Shown here one piece after another: positions 43,031 through 55,639 of a stretch of DNA of 64,000 nucleotides. This stretch comes from Diploptera punctata (Eukaryota; Arthropoda; Insecta; Blattodea; Blaberidae), in assembly GCA_030220185.1 (NCBI GenBank), contig JASPKZ010001600.1:186001-250000 (forward strand). The letters are read 5' to 3'. Within the stretch, counting starts at the first letter, position 1, and every line of letters starts with the position of its first letter. A program made the position numbers and the translations under genes. The notes under the pieces are model-generated. The model had not been told where the DNA came from. It searched no databases and saw only the letters and a list, made by a program, of their open reading frames with translations.

Positions 43031-43364
43031 GAACATCATCATCATCATTTATATTTACCTTAAATTAAGGACTCTCCTGGCACATCACTATCATCATCAT
43101 TGGGGCAGCTGTAACTCCGCCTTCCAGGTGGGTTACAATTTATGCATTGCCAGGAAAGAATACCAAAAATATGGAAAAATGCAACCTGGGGCATTGAATA
43201 AAAAAATAAGTAGCAACATCATAAAATAATTTAAGGAAGTAATAACTAATAAACATTTAAATATAACCAGTGAAGTTCAAATTCGATGTTACTTATTTAA
43301 TGTATCACTTCTCATCGACTGAGAAATTTTATTTGAAGAAAAAATAGGTGTATATTTTTGTCTT

Positions 43365-43790
43365 CAAAAAGAAAAATATATGCCTGAATTGGAATTCAAA
43401 CCAAATGTCTCTGGTTTTGTGCACCAGTGTTCTTGGCCACACGAAGCTATTAGGCTTCCGATTTAAACTTATATTATTTCTCTCTCTTATATGAATTCCT
43501 GCACGCCACAGCAATGAACTGTTTGTTCCATACATGCTATCTAGTGTCTTCTATAACAGGAAGACTTTATTGGGAATTAACACAACAATTATAGCCAGTG
43601 AAGATTAATTTTGATGTTACATATTAAATTTATCACTTTTCACCGAATGACAAATTTTATTTGAAAAAAAAAATGCCTAAATTGGGATTTGAAACCAATG
43701 TCTCGGGTTTTGTAAACATGTACTCTGGAGTACAAAATCAGAGACATTGGGTTCAAATCCCAATTTAGGCATATATTTTTCTCTTAATTT
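43365..43790. mobile_element. tRNA-like element pair, inverted, degraded
   Basis: The minus copies (43376-43440 and 43672-43715) and a plus half (43740-43772, GGTTCAAATCCCAATTTAGG) flank the familiar linker block GGAAGACTTTATTGGGAATT. The termini keep AAAGAAAAATATA and ATATATTTTTCTCTT. Confidence 0.62.
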
Positions 43791-43821
43791 AAAATATAAA
43801 TTTAATATCTTAATAGAAATT

Positions 43822-44099
43822 TTTTTTTTTCATAGTAATTCTGCCCGAAGGCAGGTCCTTCACTGCAATCATAGCATTTTCATGCTATGCTTGCAGCTTT
43901 ACTAGGGAATTGTGTAGGTGTGGTAGCTTCCCGTTGCTTTCCACACCGGTGAAGGATGATGGTGATAATGATAAGGATGATGATGATAAAGATGTTGGTA
44001 AGGAAAAACCTCGTCCAGAAAAACTGCCCCGACCGGGGATCGAACCCGGACCCGCTGCGTGATAAGGCAGCATGCTACCTCGAGACCACAGCGGTGGAC
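43822..44099 (-). mobile_element. tRNA-derived SINE, family S1, minus copy, full length
   Basis: A 9-bp duplication ATAGAAATT (43813-43821, 44100-44108) flanks it. The head at the right has the intact B box complement GGGGATCGAACCC. Only the central CAT-rich part differs from 7595-7911. Confidence 0.88.
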
Positions 44100-44337
44100 A
44101 TAGAAATTATAAACTCTAAAAACAATTTGCCTCACTGGGCTTGTAAGTGCAGTACTTGATCACATCTGTCTTCAACATTAGGCCCCCTATATATTGGCTG
44201 GATTTATTTAGAACATATTTTGAAATTTTCTAACTACTATGTTAATTTATTTAACTTTCACAGGGAAAGAACACTATGAGGTTTAATTTAATAATTAAAT
44301 TAAGGTTTTTATTACCTCACCTCATATCTTTTTTCTT

Positions 44338-44376
44338 CTATACTGCAGTTTCAGAGCTTATCTCCATCGTCAGTAG
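44338..44376 (-). ncRNA. Hammerhead ribozyme candidate, strong match
   Basis: Minus strand: helix I CTA/TAG (44374-44376, 44338-44340), CTGACGA (44367-44373), helix II GGAG/CTCT, GAAAC (44348-44352), the palindrome ACTGCAGT and GTA (44341-44343) as cleavage triplet. Confidence 0.7.
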
Positions 44377-44799
44377 CCTCTGGTCGACCGGTGTTATGTC
44401 GTTTCTTGGCGGTTTCCTTCTTACTTCTGTCGGTGGACCGATGAACCTCTGGATTAGGTCAAAATTTGCGGGAGTTTCAAAATTCATGAGTTTTTCTTTT
44501 TTGTTTTTTTGGATGTGGATTTTTTCCCAGACTGTGAGTTCCTTTAGTTTATCTGTTTGTTTGATTAACAATGGTCTGAAAAACATTTAATAGATACAGA
44601 AGCTAGCCTAATCAAACAAACAGATAAACTAAAGGAACTCACAGTCTGGGAAAAAATCCACATCCAAAAAAACAAAAAAGAAAAACTCATGAATTTTGAA
44701 ACTCCCGCAAATTTTGACCTAATCCAGAGGTTCATCGGTCCACCGACAGAAGTAAGAAGGAAACCGCCAAGAAACGACATAACACCGGTCGACCAGAGG

Positions 44800-44838
44800 C
44801 TACTGACGATGGAGATAAGCTCCGAAACTGCAGTATAG
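44800..44838 (+). ncRNA. Hammerhead ribozyme candidate, strong match
   Basis: This is the mate of 44338-44376: CTA/TAG, CTGACGA (44803-44809), helix II GGAG/CTCC (a U to C change that converts a wobble to a Watson-Crick pair), GAAAC (44824-44828), ACTGCAGT, GTA (44833-44835). Confidence 0.72.
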
Positions 44839-44880
44839 AAGAAAAAAGATATGAGGTGAGGTAATAAAAACATTAATTTA

Positions 44881-46204
44881 ATTACTATGTTAATTCACTA
44901 AATACAAGATTTTAGCTTACTACAAATACAATTTTATCTCAAATAGGAATCCTTCAATCTTAACGGATAGCTGAATACTGAATAATGTTAAGGGGGGGTG
45001 ATGGGTGAAATTTCTATTTTATACAGTTTTTAAGCTATATACTTGATTTTTTGTACGCACATTCATGCCATAATATGTAATATTATATTAAAGTTTTATC
45101 CTTCTAGGCTTAAAGGTTTTTGAGTTATTGAAGAAAATCCATTAAAAAATTTGCATATTAAAATTTTTAATAGTCCCATAATTTTTTAGTAAAATTTTTT
45201 AATTTTTTTCTACACGACCACTGACTTATTCAGAACAACACTATACATTAACTTTTCTATAGCATTGTAATAAAGGAAGAAAAAAATATATACATCCTCT
45301 GCATGTGAAAATTTTTGTTTTTTTTTAATTACTACACATATTTTATTTAAAAAACTATCAACATTGTTTCAAAATCCATGCTTAGAATTATTAGCATAGT
45401 GTGTGGAACATGCAGTTAAAATTTTGTGCTTCTATCATTAAATTTGTCAATGCTATTTTGATTTGAATGTATTGAAATGCAATGAAAATAAAAGTGTGGA
45501 AAAGCCAATTTGAAGTTTGCATGCAGTTAAATTAGAATGTAGCATACATGCCCTCCTTACCAATGCCAAAGGACACTGAAACATCGCCAACTTATACTTT
45601 AAGGTACGTAGTATTTTTTAATACAAAAACAGAAAATGCTAAATTTGACCGATAATGTTGAAAATTTTCACCCTTCACCCCTCTTAAAATCCCTACTTAA
45701 TAATATTGCTAGAAGTGCTTGGTTGTGAAATATGAACTAGAGATGCATAAAAATGTTTATGTTAGTGAAATATCAACAGAATAGTCATTGACTTTATTTA
45801 TGAATGCTAAGGGCCAAGCGGTACTTTCATACAAAAAAATCACTGCTATGATAAAAACATACATAGGATGAGTACTATTAGTGCTAAAGATACTGAGATT
45901 TTCACTAATATACCTAGGAAATAATATTGTATTCTGTCTTTATAAATACTCATCTTTTTTAAAGCTGCAATATTTTGTTCAGGCGCAAATAATGTTTCAA
46001 TTATTGTATACTCAGTGACGGACTGTGAGGTTATAATTGGACATGTTGCTTAAGAATGGTTTGATGAAGATTATCTGTGCAAGCAGATGCCTCACTCTCA
46101 TGAACTAAGTCATATGACAAGGATATTAATAGTTTATTGTTGTTTGAGATTTGTTTCACATAATGTTTTATAATAAATATATTTTTTTATAACTTTTGGT
46201 TTAT
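44881..46204. other. AT-rich intergenic stretch, no supported gene
   Basis: There are no frames over about 60 codons with conserved motifs, and no repeat ends that I could pair. A G-run lies near 44990. Confidence 0.45.
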
Positions 46205-47390
46205 TTCTTTATACTTGTTTCAACTAATTCACTAGCACTATCGAACTTGGAGGTTCATGGCTGTGTTTATGTAAGTTCTCCACAAGTCCCTATCCTGAGC
46301 TAATATTTTCCAATCATTCCCTGTATAATCCAGCTCCCTCAAATCATGGTTAATGTTATTCTCCCACTGCATTTTGGGCCTACCCACTGGTCACTTTCCC
46401 TCTGGTTTTCTTTAATTTCCTATCTATATCAGTGCTTTGCCCATTGCAATCTTCTTCTTCCTTCCAAGTATTAGGCCAAGGCCTGTTACGATCCTATAGA
46501 GAATTTTCCCTCCAGCGTTCATTTGTTTGATCCTTCCGGGAAATTCTCGTATAAGACTTGAAAGCATAATAATAGTCCCTTCGATTGGTTGCTGGCCAAA
46601 GGAAGGCAAGACCAGTGATGGGGCTGCCATCTTATAGCCTCTGGTCAGGCTTTTCTGGAGAAGAAAAGAAAATAAAGGAAAGAAGAAATGGAAGAAAGGA
46701 AAGACTCCCTAGCCCTCGGATGCCCTAATAGCGTCGGGGTCGAAAAAAACAAGAGTTAACCAAGAGAGGTTAGATAGTAAAGTTAAAAGAGTGCAAAACA
46801 CAAGTAAGTGGAAGCAATGTTTTGCTCAGCTTGGGCACCTTGTGGTCGCCATCCACATATCCCCTAGATGAGGACCCCTGAGATAATATACATAATTGTC
46901 ATGCCCTTCTTTAATTCCCTATCTATATCAGTGCTTTGCCCATTGCAATCTAATATACATAATTGCCATGCCCTTCTTTAATTCCCTATCTATATCAGTG
47001 CTTTGCCCATTGCAATCTAATATATGTAATTGTTCTTATTACATCTGGTTTTCTGTAAAAATCATAAAGCTCACTGTTACTTAGTTATTTTCTGACATTC
47101 ACTTGTCTGTTCATTTCTGGTCCAAAAATGTTTCGAAACACTTTATTTTCAAATACTCATCTTTTCTCCTCTTTTAAGATAAGATACCATCTTTTGCATT
47201 GATGTAATATTAGTGGAAGAATTGCCATTTTATATATTTTTAGTTTAACATTTATTCGAGAATTTGGGTCTGCAATGCATAATATCATGCATTTCAGAAT
47301 TGACCCTATTTTTATTATTATTTTTTTTTTTACATCTACACACATGGATATTATTAAACACTAAAATAATCTAGAATGTTTTCTTGAATT
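46205..47390 (-). mobile_element. LINE 3' fragment (AAMNLRV family) split by an insertion and locally duplicated
   Basis: The C-terminal block (46210-46430) and the upstream part (46880-47390, with a KLKIYKMAILPLILH-type RT segment) are separated by 46444-46870. The block TTCCCTATCTATATCAGTGC to CCATTGCAATC occurs three times (46415, 46915, 46980). This suggests a long flanking duplication plus a tandem copy. Confidence 0.72.
46444..46870 (-). mobile_element. Bipartite non-autonomous LINE derivative, minus copy
   Basis: The complement has the same leader (GGCTATAAGATGGCAGCCCC, CTTTGGCCAGCAACCAATCG) joined to the same RTE 3' end (GATCGTAACAGGCCTTGGCC) as 9835-10195. The junction retains AAGGATCAAACAAATGAACG, lost in the other copy. 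Confidence 0.78.
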
Positions 47391-47619
47391 TAATTTCATA
47401 CAGAGTATCTTTGGAATAAATACAGATTTTGCAGGGGATGATATGAGGGTTTACTCAAGTATAATTTCATATTTCTTTAAAAATAGATAACTAATATTCT
47501 ATGTGACAAGACAGCTCTGAAGAGTCTTAAGTGAACTAAAGAGATAGTGGACACAAGCTAGCAGATGATAGCACTGTCCTCCAACCTCAGTTTCATTGTT
47601 TTAACTGAATTTTGTTACA

Positions 47620-50040
47620 AAGCAAGTCAAGTAATATATATATATATACAAATGGATTGCGCACATATGTGCAAGCACTTTAACAATCACTAACACTTTA
47701 GGTTTGTCTTGCGTACTCACTAATTGTTTTTGTTCTTTGTTTACATGTTTCAATGTGATATCTTTCGCATTTCTGTTCACACACTTCACATATGCATGAC
47801 GTCTTTGGATCATGGAATGTTTTACCTCTACACATTAGGTGGTGGAATCCATGCTCGCTTAATCTTGTGATGACATGTCATATCTGGAAATTTGCTTCTA
47901 TCCAGTTCCTGTCTATCATTGCTCCGTTGCTGAAGAATTCTGGCCATACATCCTCTCTTTTCCTGCGTAGCCTTTTTAGCGCATGTTCATAGGGTTCCGT
48001 GGTTGGTAGTAGGTATGCTGTTTTAAAGTCCTCGATAAGGGAAGTCTCCCTTGCCAGTAAGTACACTAGATGACTTCTTGTCGTTTTTTATACTCCTATT
48101 GCTCTTTATATGTATGTAGCTTTCACTTTTTCCTGCGTGTTCAGATTAGCTTCTGTAAGATGTGGCCATATGATTTCTATCCTGTAAGTTATTATTGGAA
48201 GGATCTTTTCATTGAATAGTTTCATCGCTGAATCCAGGCTTAGAGCTTGTATATTGCGTATATCATTTATTGCCATTATTGCTTGTGTTGAACTTTCTGC
48301 TAAGTGTTTTGTGAAGCTTCTTCCACTGGGTTGTAAAGTAATGCCTAGGTATTTAAACTCCTTTACTATTTTGATCTTATCTTTGTCCAGTTTTATTTTT
48401 GTTGTGGCAGGGATCTTTCCTCCGTTTCTGAACACCATCATTTCTGTTTTTGCTTTGTTTATATTGAAGCTGTGGGTTTTACACCATTCTTCCGTAGTTG
48501 TTATGGCGTTCTGAAGTTTACTTATATCCGTTGACCCAATTACGATGTCGTTTGCATATGCATATACGAAAAATTTCTTCTCCTAGGTCTTCTATTTTCC
48601 TTACAAGTTCTTCAGCTGCCATTATGAATAGCAGTGAGCTCAATGGGTCTCCTTGCAGTACCCCATTTGTCTGCAGTATAGTTTTTGATTTTGAGAGGCC
48701 ATCTGATATAACTATGCTATTTTCTTTCATTATTTATGTAACGATTTGGGTCCACGCGTTCTCCTTTCCTAGGATACTTTCCAATTTGCTTATTATTAAT
48801 CCTCTGTTCATTAGATTGAAGGCTTTCATAAAATCTATGAAGACAGTGTACAACTTCTGTTTTCTATTGAGTGCTTCCTCTATGTTTTGAAGGAGGAGTT
48901 TCACTGCCATTTGAGTTGATCTCTCTTTCCTGAATCCAAATTGCGTGACAGGGAGCTTTTTCTTCTATTTTCCCCCTTACTCTATTTGTTATCATTTTTG
49001 TTAGGTTCTTGAAGGGAATGTTTTCAAGAGCAATGCCCCTGTATTTGTTAGGGTCTTTTGGATCCCCTTTTCCTTTGTATATAATTTTCATCGTCGAGCT
49101 TCTCCATTGTTCTGAAATTCTTCCTAGTTCTATACATTTGTTGTATAGTTTTGTCCATATGGGGTTCAGTGTGTCAATTGTGTTTTTTGAGGTGTTCATT
49201 ATATATCATATCTGGGCCAGATGCTTTTCTGTTCTTGCTTTGGTTTATTATTCTTCTTGTTTCTTTAGAGTTGATACGAGTCCATTCTGTGTGTCTTGTG
49301 TGTTGGTCTTGATTTCTTGTTGCTAGGGTGTCTCTTCCTTCCTTGTTTAGTATATTGGTGAAATGTTGTTCCTATTCCTTCATTTGTATGGCTTGTGTTT
49401 GTTGTTTTCTTGGTCGATGTATGGGTCTTTAAGGGCTTCCTCAGCCATCTCTTTAATTTTTTGTTCGCTATGAGCTTTTTTCTTTTCTTTTATCAGTCTT
49501 TTGTATTGTCGTCTTTGCTTTGCATAATCTTCTTTTTGTGCAATATCTTCCAGGTTGTTTTTTATTTGTTGCAACTTACTTAACACTTGTTTTCTTCTGT
49601 TGTAACATTCCTTGTCATACCATTGTTTTGATTTCTTCATGTTCAAGTTAACTGGCATCGTGGCTCCTATGATGACCTGTTCTATTATTGCGGTAGCTTC
49701 CTCTAGATTCCCTCGTTCTATAGCTGTCTCTGCTTCTTTTAGTTCCTTCTGGCTTCCTTTGATCTTCTCATTGTCGATTTTTCTTGATATCTTTTATGGT
49801 GTTACTTTTTGGATTTTAAGTTTTGGTGTAGCTATGTTAATTTTCATCGGTAGGTGTTTTCGGATGGGTGTTACTGCGTTTGTCCAGTGGGGAGTTATTT
49901 TTCCCTTTGCGTGGCCTTTTATCAGTGCTAAATCGATTGTGCTTTTACCGTTGTGGCATATGTACGTGGGAATTTTGCTGTCATTTAGGAGTGTGAATCT
50001 TTCTTCTTGCAGTTTTTCCATGGCTATCTTGGTCTTGTAG
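47620..50040 (-). mobile_element. APE-type LINE, 5' truncated, multiply frameshifted
   Basis: On the minus strand the order is: end of the APE nuclease (49794-50021: PTYICHNGKSTIDLALI), a linker with KQWYDKECYNRRKQ (49380-49658), RT fingers (48864-49199: GKGDPKDPNKYRGIALENI), a palm with GVLQGDPLSSLLF (48518-48730) and an FKYLGITL thumb (48106-48441), then a C-terminal Cys/His region (about 47680-47790: CEVCEQKC-like). At least four frame changes are needed. The clade is uncertain (R1/LOA or similar). Confidence 0.85.
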
Positions 50041-50269
50041 TTGTCAAGTAGTTATTGAGTTATGTTCAGGAGACAAAGCTGATCTATTACAGCCACCATA
50101 TATAGTCATCAATTTATTTTTAATGCATTTTATTTTCTTAATGTACTTGACTCTCGCACATTCTATATTCATCTGCCCTCCACACAAACTGAAGGCTGCA
50201 ACTGCTTTACAAATTATATTGAAGTCATAGTAAATAGTAGGATGAGTGTAGTCATGTTTTCTATTGAAG

Positions 50270-50482
50270 AAAGGAACAAAATAAATATTTTGCAACAATT
50301 TATAGAACACATCCAGGATATCAAATTTTAGGAAGAATATTTCCAACAAGTTGGTGCTACTGCACATACAGCATTATAACATTCTTAGAACAATTGTATG
50401 AAAGGAGATTAATAACCACAGAATTACGTCCCACCAGATCACCCTATTTCAGTCCTTTAGATTTTTTCATGTAGGATTAGGT
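50270..50482 (+). pseudogene. Mariner-superfamily transposase C-terminal relic
   Basis: FFQQVGATAHTAL and, after stops, RSPYFSPLDFFM correspond to the second Asp region and the RSPDLSPLDFF motif of mariner-type transposases. Only about 60 codons remain. Confidence 0.6.
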
Positions 50483-51390
50483 TTAAATGAAATCTCTGTT
50501 AAACAAGATGGCAAATTATCTTCTTGGGAAAAAGATCAACACTGGAGTAAGACAGGGATGTGGACTTTCACCGGTGCTTTTCATTATATACATGAATAAA
50601 TTAATAAATGAATGGAGGAAAACACAACGAGGATATATACCCATCAATAGGAACCTCAAACTCGATGCTATTCTTTTTGCAGACGATTTAGCTCTTCTGG
50701 CACTTTCCAAAAATGATTTGCAACGATCAATTTATAATTTACAAAAAATAGGTGCCAAATTTAATATGGAAATATCAATTAAACAAAACTAAAATTATGG
50801 CATTTCATGGGAAGGACCCCATACAAAGTAAAATCTGTCTCCAGAATAAAATTTTAGAGAGATCTAATCTATTTAAATATCTTGGATATTATCTCTCTAT
50901 CTGGGATGAAAAGGATATCCCTGAAAAAGTTACTAGTTATAATAAAAGTTTAGGAATAATTAATCAAGTTATGAAACCATCCCTTGTACAAAAAAACACC
51001 AGATTACGTTTATATAACACTTTGGCTAGACCAGTGTTGACCTATGGTAGTGAAGCATGGACACTAAGAAAACAACATGAAAGCAGAATAACGGCTTGTG
51101 AAATGAGATTCATGCGCAGAACAGCGGGTTATACCAGATGGGATCGGAAAAGGAACACCGATATTTTAAAAGAATTGAAGACTACGCCAATTTTGGAATA
51201 TATTAAACAGTACCAACTAAATTGGAAACACCATCTTGAAAGAATGAGTTCAAATCGGATCCCCAAAGCTGTTTATAATTATATACCAAGAGGACAAAGA
51301 TCACTGGGCCGTCCTATGAAACGCTGGAGGGAAAATTTTCTATAGGATCGTAACAGGCCTTGGCCTAATACTTGGAAGGAAGAAGAAGGA
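50483..51390 (+). mobile_element. RTE-like LINE, RT C-terminal half with 3' tail
   Basis: 50487-50792 encodes GVRQGCGLSPVLFIIYMNKL and LFADDLALLALS (the catalytic FADD box). After a one-base shift at about 50790 the frame 50752-51345 continues [50 protein letters not shown] and [14 protein letters not shown]. The 3' end is GGCCTTGGCCTAATACTTGG with a GAAGAAGAAG tail. It is 5' truncated, with only this frameshift seen. Shorter copies are at 17.2, 30.7 and 58.7 kb. Confidence 0.92.
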
Positions 51391-51399
51391 TTAGGCTTA

Positions 51400-51720
51400 C
51401 TGTAAAACAGGTGTGAAATCATTATCCTCTTATGTCCTCCTTTTGGAAGGTCTATTCCAAATACGCCTCCAACCATCTCTATCTTCCCAGGCTTTCCTTC
51501 TTTTTAGTTCTTCCCAGTTGTATCCTCTTTCTTGTAAACTTTTCTTCACTTTATTAATTGATCTTTTCTCGTGGTCTACCTCATCGTATCTTGAGATTCA
51601 ATAATCTTTGTGGTAGTCTTTCCTTTCTGTTCTTTTTAAATGTCCAAACCATTTCAGTCTATTTTTTCCTATGTCTTATTGTGTCTCCATTGAAATCTCA
51701 TATTCCAGGCTTTCATGTGT
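51400..51720 (-). mobile_element. LINE C-terminal fragment (GIDLPKGGH family)
   Basis: The complement encodes RLKWFGHLKRTERKDYHKDY, ISRYDEVDHEKRS and YNWEELKRRKAWEDREM, then FGIDLPKGGH. GHLKR and the downstream basic block are usual LINE C-terminal features. Confidence 0.75.
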
Positions 51721-51959
51721 CGACAAATAAAGCCTGGTGCATATCATTGAAAACAGTCGATGCAGTACCATTGATAAACTACTCTAACTAATAAATGTGA
51801 AGTCTACTGTTAATCAAGGAATCTAATGGGTTGCTACAGGTTTCTCCCTAACATTGGAGACCACATAGTGCATGAACAACGTGTTTCAAGACATGAATTT
51901 ATAAACATAATATAACAGGTGCAGCTACCAACTATAGAACTTTCTGACATATATTTATG

Positions 51960-53735
51960 TGCACTCTATACACACATACTTATATTCATGGCCGCATGAA
52001 CATTAGCCCTACATACATGATCCCTATCTTGAGCTAATGTTTTCCAATCATTCCCTGTATAATCTATTTCAATCAAATCATTGTTAATGTTATTCTCCCA
52101 GCTCATTCTTGGTCTACCAACTGAGCATTTTCCTACAAGAAATTTCCATGCATGTCTTTCATTCCCCATTCATGCCACATGTCCTGCCCATCAAAGTCTA
52201 CAAGACTTAACTGTTTTTAATATATCTGGCTTTCTATAAAGACCAGGTAGTTCACTGTTATGTAGTCTTCTCCATTCACCTGTCTGTTAATCTCTCTTTG
52301 GTCTGAAAATTTTCCTAAGAACTTTATTCTCAAATACTCGTAATCTTCTTTTGTTTCGCATCCATATACATATAATGTAAGTGGTAGAATAACAGCTTTA
52401 TATATTTTCAGTTTAACATTTTTTTGAAAGGAGTTGGGACATCAAGTGTCTCTGTAATGCATAATAGCACGGATTTCCAAAAATGAGCCTATTTAATTTC
52501 TTTATGAATCTCATTCCTATTTGTGATTATTGTTCCTAGGTATTTGAATTCAGCCACTTCCTCAAAATTTCCTTCATTTGTCATTAACTGTCCATTTTTC
52601 ATTATATAATGTATTTCTATGTGTGACCATATATTTAGTTTTATTGATATTTTCTTCCAGTCCCAATTTACATGTTAGCCTTTAGTATCTCCTCACTATC
52701 GCCCAATAGTACTACATCATCAGCATAAACTAACAGCTTATTAATACCATTTAGTTGTAGGCCTTTTCATCCTCTAAAGATTTGATGGCATGCTCTAGTA
52801 AAAAATTAAATAGTAGAGGAGATAGTGCATCTCCTTGCTTCAACTCATTGTGGATTTCAAAAGTATCCAAAAAGTGTTTGCCTACATGCACCCTACTCTT
52901 TGTGCCCTTTAGACACATTCATATAAGTAACTAACTTTTTAGGAATTCTGAACTCCAGCAGGACACTATATAACTTCTCCCTCTTAATTGAATCATATGC
53001 TTTTTTGAAGTCCATGTATTGTACCATTATATTCCCATTTCTTTTCTAAAATCTGTCTTATACTAAAAATCTGATCTGTTGTAGACCTGTATCTTCTAAA
53101 TCCACATTGATGATATCCTAGAATGTCATCAATATAAAGAATAATTCTGCTGACTAATATATTTGTTAGAATTTTGTATGAAGTTGAAAGTATTGAGATG
53201 CCCCTGTAGTTGTTGCAATCAGTTTTATCCCCTTTCTTATAGATTGGTATGATAATTATCAATTCTTTCCATTCATCTGGAAGAGCTTTTCCCAAATCAC
53301 CTGGCGTATCTTGTACATAAATTTTTCTCCCCCTGATTTTATCAGTTCTGCTGGGATCTCATCTGAACCTGATGCTTTATACAGCTTCAATTTTTCTATC
53401 GCCATTTCAACCTCTAATGCACTTGGTTCTGCGACTAGCATTTCTGCTGTCTGTAAATTATCCTCTTCAATATCCCTTCTGCATGTACATTTAATAGCTG
53501 ATTAAAGTAACTTTTCCACCTATTTAATATACTCCTGGAATCTGCAATCATATCCCCATTTTCATTCCGAATTATGTTTGTTCTAGCCTCAAACACTTTC
53601 TTCTCTAACCTAATTCCCTGATATAATTCTTTAATGTTCTTATTTTTTGCATTCATTTCAAGATTATTAATCTTCACTTTCAAATATTCCCTTTTTTTTA
53701 CTCTTTAGTAACCTCGTGGTTTCCTGTCTATCATT
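51960..53735 (-). mobile_element. APE-type LINE, RT region, decayed
   Basis: Minus order: INNLEMNAKNKNIKELYQGI (53683), IEKLKLYKASGSDEIPAELI (53400), then YKKGDKTDCNNYRGISILST and HQCGFRRYRSTTDQIFSIRQ (53295-52993), a QGDALS-like segment near 52830, a YADDV-like segment near 52720, thumb, and the C-terminus GNERHAWKFLVGK to AAMN at 51966. Frameshifts and stops are frequent. Confidence 0.85.
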
Positions 53736-53739
53736 TCAC

Positions 53740-54110
53740 GTATAATCCACCTCACTCATATCATGATTAATGTTATTCTCCTACCTCATTCTTGCCTACC
53801 TACTGGGCATTTTGCTTCTGGTTTTCCTACAAGAAGTTTCCATGCCCCTTTTTCATTCCTCATCCATGCCACAAATCCTACTATATCTGGCTTCCCATAA
53901 AGGCCAATGCTCACAATTACCTAGATTTCTCCATTCACCTGTCTGTTTGTCTCTCTTTGGTCCAAACATTTTCCTAAGGACTTTATTCTCAATTACCTAT
54001 AATCTTTTCTTCTCTTTAAAGTAAGAGTCTGTGATTTGCATCCATAGCACTGGAAGAATCACCATTTTATATACTGTATTATTAGTATAACAAGGCCAAG
54101 ACATTCCACT
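53740..54110 (-). mobile_element. LINE 3' fragment (AAMNLRV family), worn
   Basis: TAATGTTATTCTCCTACCTC and TACAAGAAGTTTCCATGCCC repeat the layout of 34.7 and 52.1 kb. It abuts the 5' side of the previous LINE in the same orientation. Confidence 0.7.
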
Positions 54111-54345
54111 GGAAGTCGTAGAGCCTGACGAAGAAGATTATTAGTATAACATTTGATGTTTTTATTATTAATTTAACACTTCTCACTGAAGGATAAATTA
54201 TATTTATTATATATATAAAATATAGAATAACATTTATTGAGATAAGTTGGATGACAAGAGTCCTTGTAAGCATAATAATCAGTAAAGTTGAAATAACCTG
54301 GGGCATTGAATAAAAAAAATACTATCTTCAGACTACTAGTTTAGC

Positions 54346-54346
<1 letters not shown>

Positions 54347-54387
<41 letters not shown>
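54347..54387 (+). repeat. (ATT)n microsatellite
   Basis: About 13 ATT units. Adjacent sequence begins repeat X. Confidence 0.9.
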
Positions 54388-54489
54388 TAGCAAATATCCA
54401 ATGTGCGCTGCTACACCTAAATAAATTACGTGTTTTTGCATTTAGTTGAATATATAAAAAGAAAAATAAATATAAATTTATATTATTAT

Positions 54490-55320
54490 TTTTAGATATC
54501 CTGTGCTGAATCCCCGGGAATCTACACATCCTAATGTACTTGGCATAAATGAGCTGAAAGATAAAATTTATTTTGAGTTATCCATAAAAGAATATCTGTC
54601 GTTTGCTGCTATGCTTGCCCGGGAATCTACTTATCCCAATCTTCTTGGCATCAATGAAAGACAAAAATGGTTATTGTGAGTTATCCTTAAAAGATAAACA
54701 TATACTGTCGCAAACTTTTCTGTAGAGTTTTTTTTGGGATATTCAATTCTGTGTACAATAATTTTGTGTATTTGTTATGATTTAGGCAGTGAAAGATTTT
54801 TATTCATGTTTTTTCACTACAGAAGGTGATTTGTAAGGGTGAAGGGCTTGAGCATTAAAACTCTCTTATAACCTATAACCTTCCTGGGAGAATCTGAACA
54901 TTTTGCAAAAAGCCCCATGACAATCGGATGAATGGTATGGCAGCATATGCTTATCCTGATCTCCTTGGCATTAATGGAAGATAAAAATGGCTATTGTGTG
55001 TTATCTGTAAAAGATTAATATATGCTGTCACGGACTTTTTTGTAGTTTTTTTTTAGAAAATTGATGCTGTGTACATTAATTTTGTGTATTAGTTATGGTT
55101 TAGGCAGCGTAATCCATTCAAAGGTAAGAAAAGGACTTTTTCATGTTTTTCACTACATAGGGTGTTTTTTAAGGGTGTAGGAGTTGAGTGTCTCAACTCT
55201 ATTATAGCCTATGTTCATCCCGGGGATCTCCTGAACATTTTGCAAAAAAAACCCATCACAATCGGATCAATGGTATGACTGCGATTAAAGTACAAACAAA
55301 CAAACATTCATTTTTATACA
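54490..55320 (+). mobile_element. Interspersed repeat X, with internal tandem units
   Basis: Units with GGGAATCTAC(A/T)(C/T)ATCC, CTTGGCAT(A/C)AATG and TATGGTTTAGGCAG(C/T) recur at about 54500, 54610 and 54950. The end CCCATCACAATCGGATCAAT with GATTAAAGTACAAACAAACA precedes an ATT tract. It looks like a non-coding 3' region of a retroelement or a Helitron-like repeat. I cannot decide which. Confidence 0.55.
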
Positions 55321-55321
55321 T

Positions 55322-55549
<228 letters not shown>

Positions 55550-55639
55550 GATACATATCAAACTTCTAATTTGGACAGAAAATAATCCAAAGATTTGTAA
55601 GGTTCACAAAAAAGTTTAAAAAATATCATCACCATAGTC

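Larger units (their letters stand above)
44270..44880. mobile_element. Penelope-like element dimer, head-to-head palindrome
   Basis: Two inverted arms of about 270 bp meet near 44580. Each is the 3' end of the PLE at 57.1-57.8 kb, coding for TVWEKIHIQKNKK and the tail MNFETPANFDLIQRF to SSETAV, and each ends in a hammerhead core. The tail GAACACTATGAGGTTTAATT is at the left only. No RT or GIY-YIG core remains. Confidence 0.9.
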
